Shown here piece after piece: positions 9,827-18,989 of a DNA stretch of 64,000 nt (the stretch's first letter is position 1; every line of letters begins with the position of its first letter). A program made the translations under genes and the position numbers. Under the pieces are notes generated by a model. That model did not search any database. It was not told the origin of the DNA and saw only the letters and a list, made by a program, of their open reading frames with translations. Source of the DNA: Planctomycetota bacterium (GTDB lineage Bacteria; Planctomycetota; UBA11346); the NCBI GenBank assembly GCA_013816485.1, contig JACDEI010000001.1, positions 1 through 64,000 of the forward strand. The letters run 5' to 3'.

Positions 9827-10345
9827 GTGAACGTCCTGCGCTTCCTGCACCCGGAGTGCATCAAGCTTGATCTGGAAACGCATCCGAGCGAGGCGGTCGA
9901 GGGCGAAAGCGAAGCCCAACGCGACAAGCGTCTCCAACGCGACAAGGAGCACGTATTGGAGGAGTTGGCGAACCTGTTCGACCGCAGCGGGCTGGTGGTG
10001 AACCGTTCGAAGTTCCTGCGCGACCTCACCAATCGTGAACGCAAGGCGACCACCGCGATTGCCCCAGGGATCGCTATCCCGCACGTGCGCACGCTCCAGG
10101 TGCGCGCCTTCGTCATGGGATTCGCCCGCGCTCCCGGAGAGGGCATCCCCTTCGACAGCCTTGATGGCGAACCAACCAAGCTGTTCTTCATGCTGGCCAG
10201 CCCGCCCTACGACGACCGCACGTACCTGACGGTCTACAAGGAGCTGGCCCAGTTGATCCAGGACGAGGACACCTTCGCCGCCCTGCATGACGTCAAAGTG
10301 TCCCAGGACGTGTTCAATGTCCTGCGGGGGTTCTTTGTGCGCTAG
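9827..10345 (+). CDS. PTS EIIA-like (PtsN/fructose-type) protein
   Basis: 172 residues starting at GTG 9827. The signature GIAIPHVRTL places the phospho-accepting His near residue 86. It is followed by the EIIA pattern (VMGFARAPGEGIPFDSLDG..TKLFFMLASPP), where phosphorylated EIIA-Ntr proteins link nitrogen and carbon status to transport or regulation. An extra charged helical segment (about 20-45, EGESEAQRDKRLQRDKEHVL) precedes the core. No transporter components are adjacent, which suggests a regulatory EIIA. It lies just upstream of hairpin element E2 and rpsA. Confidence 0.85.
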   Translation: MNVLRFLHPECIKLDLETHPSEAVEGESEAQRDKRLQRDKEHVLEELANLFDRSGLVVNRSKFLRDLTNRERKATTAIAPGIAIPHVRTLQVRAFVMGFARAPGEGIPFDSLDGEPTKLFFMLASPPYDDRTYLTVYKELAQLIQDEDTFAALHDVKVSQDVFNVLRGFFVR

Positions 10346-10358
10346 GCATGAGCAGGAG

Positions 10359-10464
10359 TTAGGGGCTAGGGGCTCTAGGGGCCAGGGGCTTAGGGTGGTG
10401 GCAGGACGGGATTGTCCTGATTTTAGCCCGTCTGGACCGACGGCATCACCCGACCCTAGCCCCT
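10359..10464. repeat. heptamer-arm hairpin element E2
   Basis: The left arm has near-tandem AGGGGCT heptamers (10361-10367, 10368-10374, a CT insertion, then AGGGGCC 10377-10383 and AGGGGCT 10384-10390). The right arm CCCTAGCCCCT (10454-10464) is the inverse complement of AGGGGCTAGGG. An internal hairpin GACGGG..CCCGTC lies between them. It is located between the EIIA-like gene and the rpsA promoter. Confidence 0.7.
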
Positions 10465-10490
10465 GATTATCGACCGACGCCGACGAGGAT

Positions 10491-10517
10491 TTGACACCTA
10501 CGTCCACTTCATACTCT
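10491..10517 (+). promoter_or_regulatory. candidate promoter for rpsA
   Basis: A consensus -35 TTGACA (10491-10496) precedes a weak -10 candidate TACTCT (10512-10517) with a short 15-base spacer. The -35 is strong, the -10 is not. Confidence 0.4.
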
Positions 10518-10689
10518 CCCGCCCCTCCAATGGTTCTCCCCAGGGGTGTTCCCTGGGTGGTCCACTTGGCCACCAAGACCGCCCTGTCGGTCGCAACTCC
10601 ACCATCTGACCCCGCCTTCCCGCAGCCAAACGCTGCCACGGACGGTGCGCGGAAACGGGTGCGTGGTTTCAGCAAAGAAAGCACAACGC

Positions 10690-12318
10690 ATGTCTGCACG
10701 TCTCGAACGCATCAGCGTGGTCGATGATATTCTGATGGCCAGCGAACTCGAATCCGCCCTGGGCGTCGAGTACGAAAAGCTGCTGCTGTCCAGCCTGGAT
10801 GGCGACAAGAACCGTTTTGAACTGCGCGCCATCGTCACCGGCTTTATCGTCGGCGAACACGGCGACGACGTGGTCATCGACATCGGTTACAAGAGCGAGG
10901 GCTACGTGCCCCGCGAAGAGTTCAACGAAGAAGAAGCCAAGGTCGGCAACAAGTGCCAGGTGATGATCGTTGAGATCATGCCCAACGGCGAGATGAGCCT
11001 GTCGAAGCGCCAGGCCGATCTCGAAATCGGTTGGTTCAAAGTCCTCGGCGACAACAAAGAAGGCGACGTCGTGCGCGGCAAAGTCCTGCGCAAGATCAAG
11101 GGCGGCCTGCTGGTCGACATCGGCGTTCCCGTCTTCTTGCCCGCCTCGCAGGTCGACCTGCGCCGCGCGCCGGACGTCGGCGAGTACATCGGTCAGATCG
11201 TCGAAGCCGAGATCATCAAGATCGACGCCGAGCGCAAAAACATCGTCGTGTCGCGGCGCAAGGTCCTCGAAGAGGAGCGCAAGCGCAACCGCGAGAACCT
11301 GGTCAAGGAACTGCACGTCGGCGATCTGCGCGAAGGCCAAGTCAAGAACATCACCGACTTCGGTGCGTTCATCGACCTCGGCGGTCTCGACGGCTTGCTG
11401 CACATCACCGACATGTCGTGGGGTCGCGTCAACCACCCGAGCGAAGTGGTCCAGATCGGCCAGAAGATCGACGTGGTCGTGCTCGATTACGATGCTGAGC
11501 GCAACCGCATCAGCCTCGGCCTCAAGCAGAAGACCAAGAACCCGTGGGAAGATATCAGCGAGCGCTACCCCATCGGCAGCGTCCACGGCGGCGAAGTCGT
11601 CAACCTGATGACCTACGGCGCCTTCGTCCGTCTCGAAGACGGCATCGAAGGCCTCGTCCACGTCAGCGAGATGAGCTGGACCAAACAGGTCGCTCACCCC
11701 AACGAAGTGGTCAAGACCAGCGACAAGGTCCGCGTGATGATCCTCGAGATCAACCACGACAAGCAGGAGATCTCGCTCGGCATGAAGCAGGCCGAGAACA
11801 ATCCTTGGGACACCATCAAGGATCGCTTCCCGGTCGGCAACAAGGTCAAGGGCACGGTCAAGAACACCACCAACTATGGTGCGTTCGTCGAGATCGAGCC
11901 GGGCGTCGAAGGCCTGCTGCATGTCAACGACATCAGCTGGACCAAGAAGCTCACCCACCCGAGCCCGGAAGTGAACAAGGGCGACGTGATCGAGGCCGTG
12001 ATCCTCGAAGTCGACAAGGAACGTCAGCGCATCAGCCTCGGCATGAAGCAGATGTCTGAGGATCCCTGGATCACCGAGATCCCCGAGAAACTCAAGAAGG
12101 GCGTCGTGGTTGACGGCAAGGTCACCAAGATCACCAACTTCGGCGTGTTCGTCGAGATCCTCAACGGACTCGAAGGCCTGCTGCACATTTCCGAGATGGA
12201 CGACAAGCCGGTCGAAAGCCCGGAATCGGCCCTCCAGGTTGGTCAGGAGATCAAGGTCAAGGTCCTCAACGTCGACCTCGAGACCCGCAAGATCGGCCTG
12301 AGCATGAAGGGCGTCTGA
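10690..12318 (+). CDS. rpsA: 30S ribosomal protein S1
   Basis: 542 residues with six S1 RNA-binding domains starting near residues 42, 126, 213, 297, 383 and 472. The last four carry the full pattern (for example ITDFGAFIDLGGLDGLLHIT and ITNFGVFVEILNGLEGLLHI). S1 binds mRNA leaders and helps initiation on weak Shine-Dalgarno messages. The ATG at 10690 gives MSARLERISVVDD; only a weak AAGAAAG precedes it. The length matches six-domain S1 proteins. It is followed by a strong terminator. Confidence 0.96.
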   Translation: MSARLERISVVDDILMASELESALGVEYEKLLLSSLDGDKNRFELRAIVTGFIVGEHGDDVVIDIGYKSEGYVPREEFNEEEAKVGNKCQVMIVEIMPNGEMSLSKRQADLEIGWFKVLGDNKEGDVVRGKVLRKIKGGLLVDIGVPVFLPASQVDLRRAPDVGEYIGQIVEAEIIKIDAERKNIVVSRRKVLEEERKRNRENLVKELHVGDLREGQVKNITDFGAFIDLGGLDGLLHITDMSWGRVNHPSEVVQIGQKIDVVVLDYDAERNRISLGLKQKTKNPWEDISERYPIGSVHGGEVVNLMTYGAFVRLEDGIEGLVHVSEMSWTKQVAHPNEVVKTSDKVRVMILEINHDKQEISLGMKQAENNPWDTIKDRFPVGNKVKGTVKNTTNYGAFVEIEPGVEGLLHVNDISWTKKLTHPSPEVNKGDVIEAVILEVDKERQRISLGMKQMSEDPWITEIPEKLKKGVVVDGKVTKITNFGVFVEILNGLEGLLHISEMDDKPVESPESALQVGQEIKVKVLNVDLETRKIGLSMKGV

Positions 12319-12353
12319 GCCCTGCCCGTCCAGATCCTGCGATCTGAACCGTA

Positions 12354-12391
12354 CGACGCCCAGGCAACCCGCCTGGGCGTCGTCGTTTGTG
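12354..12391 (+). terminator. rho-independent terminator after rpsA
   Basis: ACGACGCCCAGGC pairs with GCCTGGGCGTCGT across a short loop, followed by CGTTTG. It lies 36 bp after the rpsA stop. Confidence 0.85.
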
Positions 12392-12657
12392 GGCATCGCT
12401 GACTGATGGGTCATAACAAGCCCCTGTCCCCTGACGCGACTACGGCGCAGCTCATCCATCTCACACTCCGGATGAAGGCTGTCACAGTCGCTGGCAGCAA
12501 GCCCCGTCCGGTGGTCTAGAGTCACCGCCGCCGTGACGAGTCTGGTCCCACGTTGTGTGAGACACCGGTCGTGGACGGCCCTCCGGTCGGTGGTTCGACA
12601 TGAACCTGCCGGCCGGTGCATCGTTTATCGGTCCAACACCCACGAGGAGGAGCAGCC
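12392..12657. other. non-coding leader before the toroid-protein gene
   Basis: With the terminator before it, this makes a 339-bp gap between genes. I see no ORF with coding character, no repeat and no convincing promoter; a strong Shine-Dalgarno (GAGGAGGAG) sits at its 3' end. The promoter of the downstream gene must lie here but is not obvious. Confidence 0.5.
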
Positions 12658-14277
12658 ATGGCCCGCGACGAAATGGAAGATCAGGATCCGGAGAACCTCA
12701 ACGAAGAGCTGCTGGAGGGTGAGGGCGAGGAAGAAGACAAGGAGCCGTCAGGCGCGCCGGGCTGGTTCATCAGCATCGGCGTCCACAGCCTCTTTGCGCT
12801 GATCTTCTACTACGCTGTGTGGGCGACCGCCGAGGAGGACACCGAGCTCCCCCCGATGAAGGTCACCACCATCGATCCTCCGCCTAAGAAGGAGGAGAAG
12901 AAGGATCTCGAGCGCAACATCGAGAACACCGTCGAAATCAACGTCGCCACCGAGGCTGACGTGGCTGCTCCGATCACGGCGCTTGATGTGCCGGTCGAAG
13001 AGAAGACCACCAGCGAAGACGAGAACGAAGCCGAAGTCGCCAAAGGCCGTGAAGAGGCCGTGTCGACCTCGGAAACCGGCTCGACCGGTGCCTTCATGGC
13101 GATCGGTGCGGGCGGCGGTTCGGCCGGCATGTTCGGCAGCCGTAACGGCGGCGGCAAACGCCGTGCGCTGGCCAAGGGCGGCGGTACGCGGGCGAGCGAA
13201 AGCGCGGTCGACGCCGCGTTGCGCTGGTTCAAGCGCCACCAGAGCCCGAACGGCATGTGGGATGCTGAGAAGTATCCCGTCAACTGCACCGAGACCCCGA
13301 AGTGCGAACCGGGCCAGGGCCACGGGTCGAGCGACGCCAACGTCGCGATGACCGGCTACGCCGTGTTGTGCTTCCTGGGTGCTGGTTACGACCACAAGAC
13401 CCCGAACAAGTACAAGGCCACCGTGGAAAAGGGCCTGGAATACCTGCGCTCGATCCAGACCGGTGACGGCAACCTCGGGCCGCGCAACTACGAACACGCG
13501 GTGGCCACCATGGCCCTCGCCGAAGCGTACGCGATGACCAACGATCCTGATCTCAAGCAGCCGTCGCAGAAGGGCCTCAACGTCCTGATCGCGCGTCAGG
13601 CGAAGGACGCCAAGGGCGACAGCGCCTACAACGGCCTGGGCTGGGACTACGTCGAAGGCAAGGCCGAGCGTAATGACTCCTCGGTCTCCGGCTGGGCGGT
13701 CATGGCCCTCAAGAGCGGTCTGGCCGGTGGCCTGAACGTCGGCAATGCGATGGACGGCGCCAAGAAGTGGCTCAAGCGCCACTGGGAAGCGACCAACCCG
13801 GATTGGAAGAAACTGTCCGATCCGTACGCCGACACCTCGACCTTCGCCTACACCTGGGACGCCACCAGCGACAAGGTCGAAGTCGGTGCTCCTGGCCAGA
13901 GCCACGATCTGGCTCCGGTGGGCGCGCTGTGCTCGGTGTTCCTCGGCCACCACGCCGGCGACATCATGCTGGAGACGCTCTGCAACCACGTGATGAAGTA
14001 CCAGTTCCCGGCCAAGTACCCCTGCAACACGTACTTCATGTACTACAACACCCTCGCGGTGTTCCAGGCAGGCGGTCAGCGTTGGGACAAGTGGAACAAC
14101 ACCGTGCGCGACATGCTGGTGAACGCTCAGCGCAAGGGAGACGGCTGCTTCGATGGTAGCTGGGACTATGCCGGCACCATGTTCCACGGCCACGAAACCG
14201 GCCGCGTGCTTAGCACGGCCTACTGCTGCCTGAGCCTGGAAGTCTACTACCGCTACAAGCAGGTTGGCGGCAAGTAA
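12658..14277 (+). CDS. membrane-anchored prenyltransferase/squalene-cyclase-like toroid protein
   Basis: 539 residues. An acidic cytoplasmic N terminus (Glu/Asp-rich, 1-32) and one membrane helix (WFISIGVHSLFALIFYYAVW, about 35-55) are followed by a TonB-like Pro/Lys/Glu linker (LPPMKVTTIDPPPKKEEKK), a Gly-rich stretch, and from about residue 177 an alpha/alpha-toroid with repeats such as ALRWFKRHQSPNGMW, GLEYLRSIQTGDGNLG and MLVNAQRKGDGCFDGSW. Proteins with this layout are typical of planctomycetes (from memory). Catalytic residues for cyclisation (DxDD) are not evident, so enzymatic function is doubtful. It has an excellent ribosome binding site and its own terminator. Confidence 0.8.
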   Translation: MARDEMEDQDPENLNEELLEGEGEEEDKEPSGAPGWFISIGVHSLFALIFYYAVWATAEEDTELPPMKVTTIDPPPKKEEKKDLERNIENTVEINVATEADVAAPITALDVPVEEKTTSEDENEAEVAKGREEAVSTSETGSTGAFMAIGAGGGSAGMFGSRNGGGKRRALAKGGGTRASESAVDAALRWFKRHQSPNGMWDAEKYPVNCTETPKCEPGQGHGSSDANVAMTGYAVLCFLGAGYDHKTPNKYKATVEKGLEYLRSIQTGDGNLGPRNYEHAVATMALAEAYAMTNDPDLKQPSQKGLNVLIARQAKDAKGDSAYNGLGWDYVEGKAERNDSSVSGWAVMALKSGLAGGLNVGNAMDGAKKWLKRHWEATNPDWKKLSDPYADTSTFAYTWDATSDKVEVGAPGQSHDLAPVGALCSVFLGHHAGDIMLETLCNHVMKYQFPAKYPCNTYFMYYNTLAVFQAGGQRWDKWNNTVRDMLVNAQRKGDGCFDGSWDYAGTMFHGHETGRVLSTAYCCLSLEVYYRYKQVGGK

Positions 14278-14311
14278 GCCTGCTTCAGACCGGTTTACGC
14301 CGTGTCGGCAA

Positions 14312-14341
14312 AAGCCCTCCGCTCTGCGGGGGGCTTTTGCG
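14312..14341 (+). terminator. rho-independent terminator after the toroid-protein gene
   Basis: AAAAGCCC(T)CCGC pairs with GCGGGGGGCTTTT around a TCT loop; the descending arm ends in a T run. It begins about 35 bp after the stop. Confidence 0.8.
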
Positions 14342-14444
14342 TTGGCGGATGGGCGCACCGATGGCTCGGGGTTGAGCCGGCGGAATTGCACAGATAACAG
14401 CCGCCCCGCGCCGTTCAGGCGTTCGGGAATCGAAGGAGTTGCAC

Positions 14445-16955
14445 GTGGGATTTTTGGGTTGGCGCAAGCCGAAGTGGAAACATGCCGACGCTAATGTGCG
14501 TCTGGCAGCCATCAACGAACTAACCTGGGAACACCAGGGGGTCTTCGCCCAGTTGGCGACCAGTGATCCCGATGCCCGGGTGCGCGCCACCGCCGCGCGG
14601 CGGGTCAATGAACAAGCGCGACTGGAATCCCTGCTGACCAGTAGCGATGCCGAGGTTGTGCGCATCGCCCGCGAGCGGCTGTCGACGGTGGCGGTAAAGC
14701 TGGCGCGCGAGCGCAGCCTCGCTGCCTGCCAAGCGTTGTTGACCACCATTACGGATCAGAAGTCGCTCGCCGAGCTGACTCTCGAAGCGAAGGATCAAGG
14801 TGTCCGCCGGGCCGCGTTCGACCGCCTGTTGGCGCAGGATGAGATCAGCCCGGCGATGCTCGCGCTCATCGCGGTGCAGGACGCTAGCGGTACCTTCGCC
14901 AACGCGGCAGTCGCGCGGATGGACAAGCGCAACCTGCTCAAGGACGTGGTGCGCAAAGCCAAATCAGAGGCGGTGCGCTCTGCTGCCACGGCCCGCCTGC
15001 AGGTGCTGGAAGTCGACGCAGCGAAGCCATCAGCGGAACAAAGCCGCAAGGCCCGTCGCAAAGCACTCGAACCGCTGGTAAGCGATGCCGCGCGCTGGTC
15101 GTTGTCCACCGACTTCGACAAGGCCGCCGCCCAGATTGATGCGTTGATCGCCAAGCGTACGGTTGCGCTCGCGCCGTACACCGACCTCCCACTTGATGAT
15201 GAGGCCAAAGCCGCGGTCGAGCGCATCGATCGTGCGTCACGTGATCTTGCCCGCCGTCATGACGAGGCGCAGGCGCAACACGCCGCCGCGCTTGCTGCCC
15301 GCGAAGTGTTCCTGGCAGAACTCGTGACGACCGCCCCGGTGACGGGTGCCGATGCAGCGGCGCACCGTGCGCGGCTTGATGCGCGTTGGCTGGCGTTGCC
15401 AGAGGTCGTGGGAACAGAACGTCAGTTGTTGGCTGCGCGTTATTCCAGCGAACTGGCGCGCCTGCATCCGAGCGTGGTGGTGGAGGCGACGGTGTCGGCT
15501 CCGGCACCAGTGGTGATCCCGGAAGCAGTGCTCAGTGAACTTGAGCCGTTGGTCGCGGAAGCCGAAACGCTCGCGACCTCGGATCGCCGTCTTGATGCCC
15601 GCGATCGTTACCGCGTCCTGCACAAGCGTTGGCATCAGCTTACCGCCGACCTGCCGATGGGCCATGCTTTGCGTACGCGTTTTCTCGACGCTTACGCACG
15701 TTTCAAAGATGCTGGTCGCGCTGCGCGCGCTGAACGCGATGAGCTAACCAAGGAACGTCGGGCAGAACTCGGCAAGCTCGCGAGCGAGGCCGAGGCGTTG
15801 GCGGCGAATCCGCCAACCGAGCAGGAACGCCAAACGCGTTTTGCCCAACTCAAGGATCTGCAGGCCCGCTGGAAATCGGTCGGCGCCGTCCGTCCCGATC
15901 AGGTGGCCACCGTACGTGGTCGTTTCCGTGCTGCATGCGACACGGCCTTCGCTCCGCTCAAGGCGCTGATCGAAGCAGAGGACTGGGCGCGTTTCGCCAA
16001 CCTCGGCAATGCCGAGAGCCTGATCGCCGAGATCGATGCACTCACCGTGGTGGAGGATCTCGCCGTGGTGGCGAGCTCGATCAAGAACATCCAGGCGGGT
16101 TGGAAGAATCTTGGCCCGTTGCCGGGTGATCGCCGCGAGGCGACCTGGCAGCGCTTCAAGGCTGCCTGCGACGTGGTGTATGCGCGCCTGAAACCCTACT
16201 ACGCCGAACTCGACGCCCAGCGATTGGTCAACCTTGAGCGTAAACGCGCGCTCCTTGCCGAGGCGGAAGCCATCGCCAGCGCCGCACCGATCGGCTTGGC
16301 TGGCAGCCCTGCCGATCTGGTGGCCAAGCGTAGCAATGCCGACCGCATGAAGGTGCTGCAACAAGAGTGGAAGGTCGCCGGCCCCGTGCCGCGTGAACAC
16401 GACCAGGATCTGTGGACACGCTTCCGCGCCGCCGGTGATGCGTTCTTCGGCAAACACCGCGCCGACATCGACGCGCGCCATCAGGAATTCACCGCCAACC
16501 TGGCCCAGAAGGAAGCCCTGTGTCTTGCTGCCGAGAATCTCGCCAAGGACTGTGAAGCCCTGGCGGCTGGCGAAGAGGCACGGGTACGCACCGAAGGCGA
16601 ACGCCTACGCGAGGTGAAAGACATCCAGGCCAAGTGGAAACTCATCGGCCACGTGCCGCGTGATCAGGTCGAAGCCATCTGGTCGCGCTTCCGCACCGCT
16701 TGCGACCGGGTCTATGCCACGCTCAAGAGCCACCTCGATGCGCTGGAGAAAGAACGCCAGGACAACCTCGCCAAGAAACAGGCGCTCATCACCGAGGCGG
16801 AAGAGATCCTCGCACACGAGAACGCACGCTGGTTCAAGGACGAGATCAAAGAACTGCAACGCAAGTGGCGCGAGATCGGCCACGTGCCGCGCGAACAGAT
16901 GGACGTGGTTGGTGGCCGCTTCAAGGAACTGTGCGATCGCATCTACGCGCTGTAG
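14445..16955 (+). CDS. HEAT-repeat plus DUF349-repeat protein
   Basis: 836 residues starting at GTG 14445, preceded by AAGGAG at good spacing (an in-frame TTG lies 6 bp upstream). Residues 1-190 are HEAT-like pairs (DPDARVRATAARRVNEQARL). A long helical middle follows, then about six tandem DUF349 units of some 75 residues, each with the W-K-x-G-P-[IV]-P..F-x-x-x-C/A-D motif (for example KWKLIGHVPRDQVEAIWSRF and KWREIGHVPREQMDVVGGRF). DUF349 proteins have no settled function. There are no membrane segments. Expression looks independent, since both sides carry terminators. Confidence 0.88.
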   Translation: MGFLGWRKPKWKHADANVRLAAINELTWEHQGVFAQLATSDPDARVRATAARRVNEQARLESLLTSSDAEVVRIARERLSTVAVKLARERSLAACQALLTTITDQKSLAELTLEAKDQGVRRAAFDRLLAQDEISPAMLALIAVQDASGTFANAAVARMDKRNLLKDVVRKAKSEAVRSAATARLQVLEVDAAKPSAEQSRKARRKALEPLVSDAARWSLSTDFDKAAAQIDALIAKRTVALAPYTDLPLDDEAKAAVERIDRASRDLARRHDEAQAQHAAALAAREVFLAELVTTAPVTGADAAAHRARLDARWLALPEVVGTERQLLAARYSSELARLHPSVVVEATVSAPAPVVIPEAVLSELEPLVAEAETLATSDRRLDARDRYRVLHKRWHQLTADLPMGHALRTRFLDAYARFKDAGRAARAERDELTKERRAELGKLASEAEALAANPPTEQERQTRFAQLKDLQARWKSVGAVRPDQVATVRGRFRAACDTAFAPLKALIEAEDWARFANLGNAESLIAEIDALTVVEDLAVVASSIKNIQAGWKNLGPLPGDRREATWQRFKAACDVVYARLKPYYAELDAQRLVNLERKRALLAEAEAIASAAPIGLAGSPADLVAKRSNADRMKVLQQEWKVAGPVPREHDQDLWTRFRAAGDAFFGKHRADIDARHQEFTANLAQKEALCLAAENLAKDCEALAAGEEARVRTEGERLREVKDIQAKWKLIGHVPRDQVEAIWSRFRTACDRVYATLKSHLDALEKERQDNLAKKQALITEAEEILAHENARWFKDEIKELQRKWREIGHVPREQMDVVGGRFKELCDRIYAL

Positions 16956-16965
16956 GCTCGACTTG

Positions 16966-17001
16966 CGCCTGAACACATCCGGAGACGGATGTGTTCAGGC
17001 G
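16966..17001. other. perfect 16-bp hairpin after the DUF349 gene
   Basis: CGCCTGAACACATCCG (16966-16981) and CGGATGTGTTCAGGCG (16986-17001) form a perfect 16-bp stem with a GAGA tetraloop. No T tract follows, so it is not itself a classical terminator. It sits one base before the true terminator. Confidence 0.85.
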
Positions 17002-17002
17002 A

Positions 17003-17024
17003 CCCCGGCTGCGCCGGGGTTTTT
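17003..17024 (+). terminator. rho-independent terminator
   Basis: CCCCGGC-TGC-GCCGGGG (17003-17019) followed by TTTTT. It ends the DUF349 transcript. Confidence 0.88.
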
Positions 17025-17157
17025 CGCTGCGCGAAACCAATTCTCGTCCCCGCTCGTGCGCGCAGGCGCACTCGGGGGATTGTTGTTCGCGGACTCTGTC
17101 CGCTACGCCTGCCAGGGGCTCAGCCGCCCCTGGACCCGCACTGGTGTGACTACAGCC

Positions 17158-18156
17158 TCAGCGTTCCTGAGTGAGTTGTTGCAGCGTCATGCCGTAGGCG
17201 CGCTGAATCGCGCCGGCGGATTGCGCACCGCCGCGCAGCAGGTCGAGCAGATTACTCAGCAGATGCCGTCGGCGGGTATGCACCAATGGCGCACACAACG
17301 CGCCGGCCAGTTCGGCGTCAGGGGTGGAATCCAGCAGTAACTCGGCCAGCGCATTGGTGCCCGCGCGCTGACGGATGGCGAGCATCTTGAGTGGGCTCGG
17401 ACCTTCGCCACGGACCTTGGCCTTGGCAACTTCTTCCAGTCCGATGCGCAGCCATGCGGGCCAGCCACCAGCGGGAGCTGGTTCCAACGCGAGCACCAGG
17501 CGGGTCAACTCGACGCTCAGCAGTTCGCTGAGGGTGAGGCGTTCCGCCGGACGTTGGACCCGCAGCATTGGCAGAGCTGGTCGCATGATCCGCGGTAATC
17601 CAGGCATGGGATCGCGCGCAGCGAGATCATCCGCCACCACGATCACCGGTCCGCTCCATCGGGGCCACGCCAATGCCGAGAACATCTCCCGGGTCACACC
17701 AAGCGCGGTCGCCGGGTCCATGCCGGGGACCGGTCGCCCGTTAGTGGTCAGCACGACGATCGCGTCGCGGGTCGCGGGCAGCTTCAGGCGCGCGAGTTCG
17801 TTCGCCGTCCAACCCGCCAGCACCAGATCGAGGCCGAGCGTGCGCGTCACCGGTCCGGGCGTGCGCACCACCAGCGCCCAGGCCTCGTCGGTCAGGCCGG
17901 CCTCCAGGGCAGTGCCGACGCGGATCTCCAGCGGCAGGGAGTCGTGTGCGAGAACGATGCGCGCACGTGGTACCGGCGGCAGGGACATCAGTGGCATCAC
18001 CACCGGCACCAGTCCGCCGCGCCACGTGACCGCATGACGATCGACCGTCACCGGCGTCGGCTGCAAGACCAGGAAGAGTACGGTGGGATCCATCAGGAGT
18101 TGCGGCGTGTGCGTGGGGCCTGGGAAGGGACTGGAGTTGAGCGGAGCCTCGGCCAT
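17158..18156 (-). CDS. hypothetical protein
   Basis: 332 residues, Leu/Pro/Ala-rich, with no signal peptide and no clear membrane segment. Visible blocks are a Pro-rich N terminus, a beta-rich first half (DAIVVLTTNGRPVPGM, GPVIVVADDLAARDPM) and a helical second half (LSELLSVELTRLVLALEP; RIGLEEVAKAKVRG). The second half vaguely recalls the layout of peptidase-MA-like proteins, but no HExxH motif is present. I do not recognise the family. Codon use matches the neighbours. It is divergent from the next gene. Confidence 0.65.
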   Translation of the reverse strand: MAEAPLNSSPFPGPTHTPQLLMDPTVLFLVLQPTPVTVDRHAVTWRGGLVPVVMPLMSLPPVPRARIVLAHDSLPLEIRVGTALEAGLTDEAWALVVRTPGPVTRTLGLDLVLAGWTANELARLKLPATRDAIVVLTTNGRPVPGMDPATALGVTREMFSALAWPRWSGPVIVVADDLAARDPMPGLPRIMRPALPMLRVQRPAERLTLSELLSVELTRLVLALEPAPAGGWPAWLRIGLEEVAKAKVRGEGPSPLKMLAIRQRAGTNALAELLLDSTPDAELAGALCAPLVHTRRRHLLSNLLDLLRGGAQSAGAIQRAYGMTLQQLTQER

Positions 18157-18251
18157 GCTCCACGCGAACCCCGTGATAGTCGAGCGTCAGATGCCCAGGG
18201 GCATCGGTGCGGCATGTGGGTGATCGGTCATACCACAGGGGTCTGCCAACC

Positions 18252-18989
18252 ATGTTCCGGCGCAGGACTGACCAAGTTTATTCGACGCTGCAACAGGTGC
18301 AAAGACGCATCACCGAGCAGAACGGTAATCCCGGCGAGCCTAACGAGGTGTCACCTGGCCAGCCGCAATCGGCGGTGAACCTGCAGCCATTGTCGCAGGC
18401 GCTGCCGACTGGTGGGGTGCCCGCCCTCACGTCGTCGCCCGCGATGCAGCCTCCATTCGCCGGTGTGCCGGCAGCGCGCATGCCGCCGGGCGGCAACCGC
18501 TACGTACTCCAGATCAGCGGTGATCTGGCGATGCTGTTGGTGGTGATGTGGCTGATCTCGATGGCGCTGATGTTCGTGCTCGGTCAGCACTGGAGCTCCA
18601 GTGGCGGCGCTGGCCTGGCTCCCGGCGCAGCGGGCAATCGCGATACCCTGACGGTCGCGCCTCCTCCTGGGAAACGCCTGGGCGATTGGGTCTACGTCCT
18701 CAAGAGCCAGCCGAGCGCACCGGTGGATGCCGTGAACCTGTACGAGGTCGAGGCGCGTAAGCTCAACGATGTGATGCGCCAACCGCAGAACTCGTCGCGT
18801 GGCTGGAAGCCGTACTTCGGCGTGCGCAAACCCGTCAATGGTGGTGTCGAACTGGTGTTCGGCGTGGTCGAGGGTGTCTGGGGGGTCGACAAAGGCGAAT
18901 TCGCGACATTCGCCAAACTGCTCGCCGAACCGGCAAGCAAGAGTGGAGGCGGTTACGCCAGCGCACGATGGGTGCAGGTCGATCAGTGA
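18252..18989 (+). CDS. single-pass membrane protein, possibly SPOR-like
   Basis: 245 residues. A Pro/Gln-rich cytoplasmic N-terminal region (1-85) is followed by one hydrophobic segment (LAMLLVVMWLISMALMFVLG, about 90-110), a Gly-rich linker and a roughly 85-residue alpha/beta domain. That domain (DWVYVLKSQPS..NLYEVEARKLNDVMRQ..YFGVRKPVNGGVELVFG) has the size and strand-helix order of a SPOR-type peptidoglycan-binding domain, but the similarity is only by eye. The stop overlaps the GTG start of the HD-domain gene. Confidence 0.7.
   Translation: MFRRRTDQVYSTLQQVQRRITEQNGNPGEPNEVSPGQPQSAVNLQPLSQALPTGGVPALTSSPAMQPPFAGVPAARMPPGGNRYVLQISGDLAMLLVVMWLISMALMFVLGQHWSSSGGAGLAPGAAGNRDTLTVAPPPGKRLGDWVYVLKSQPSAPVDAVNLYEVEARKLNDVMRQPQNSSRGWKPYFGVRKPVNGGVELVFGVVEGVWGVDKGEFATFAKLLAEPASKSGGGYASARWVQVDQ

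Larger units (their letters stand above)
10346..10689. other. non-coding gap before rpsA: hairpin element, promoter and leader
   Basis: This 344-bp stretch has no convincing gene. It holds hairpin element E2 (10359-10464), a perfect TTGACA box at 10491-10496, and a roughly 170-base leader with an inverted repeat around 10553-10570 (CCCCAGG..CCTGGG) and a GGTGG..CCACC pair. Leaders of rpsA are often autoregulated by S1 in other bacteria; that is inference here. Confidence 0.6.

Noticed and set aside
10669-12621. 650-codon open frame antisense to rpsA
   Set aside because: It is a shadow of the high-GC rpsA gene; the sense frame has six S1 domains and a normal start and terminator.
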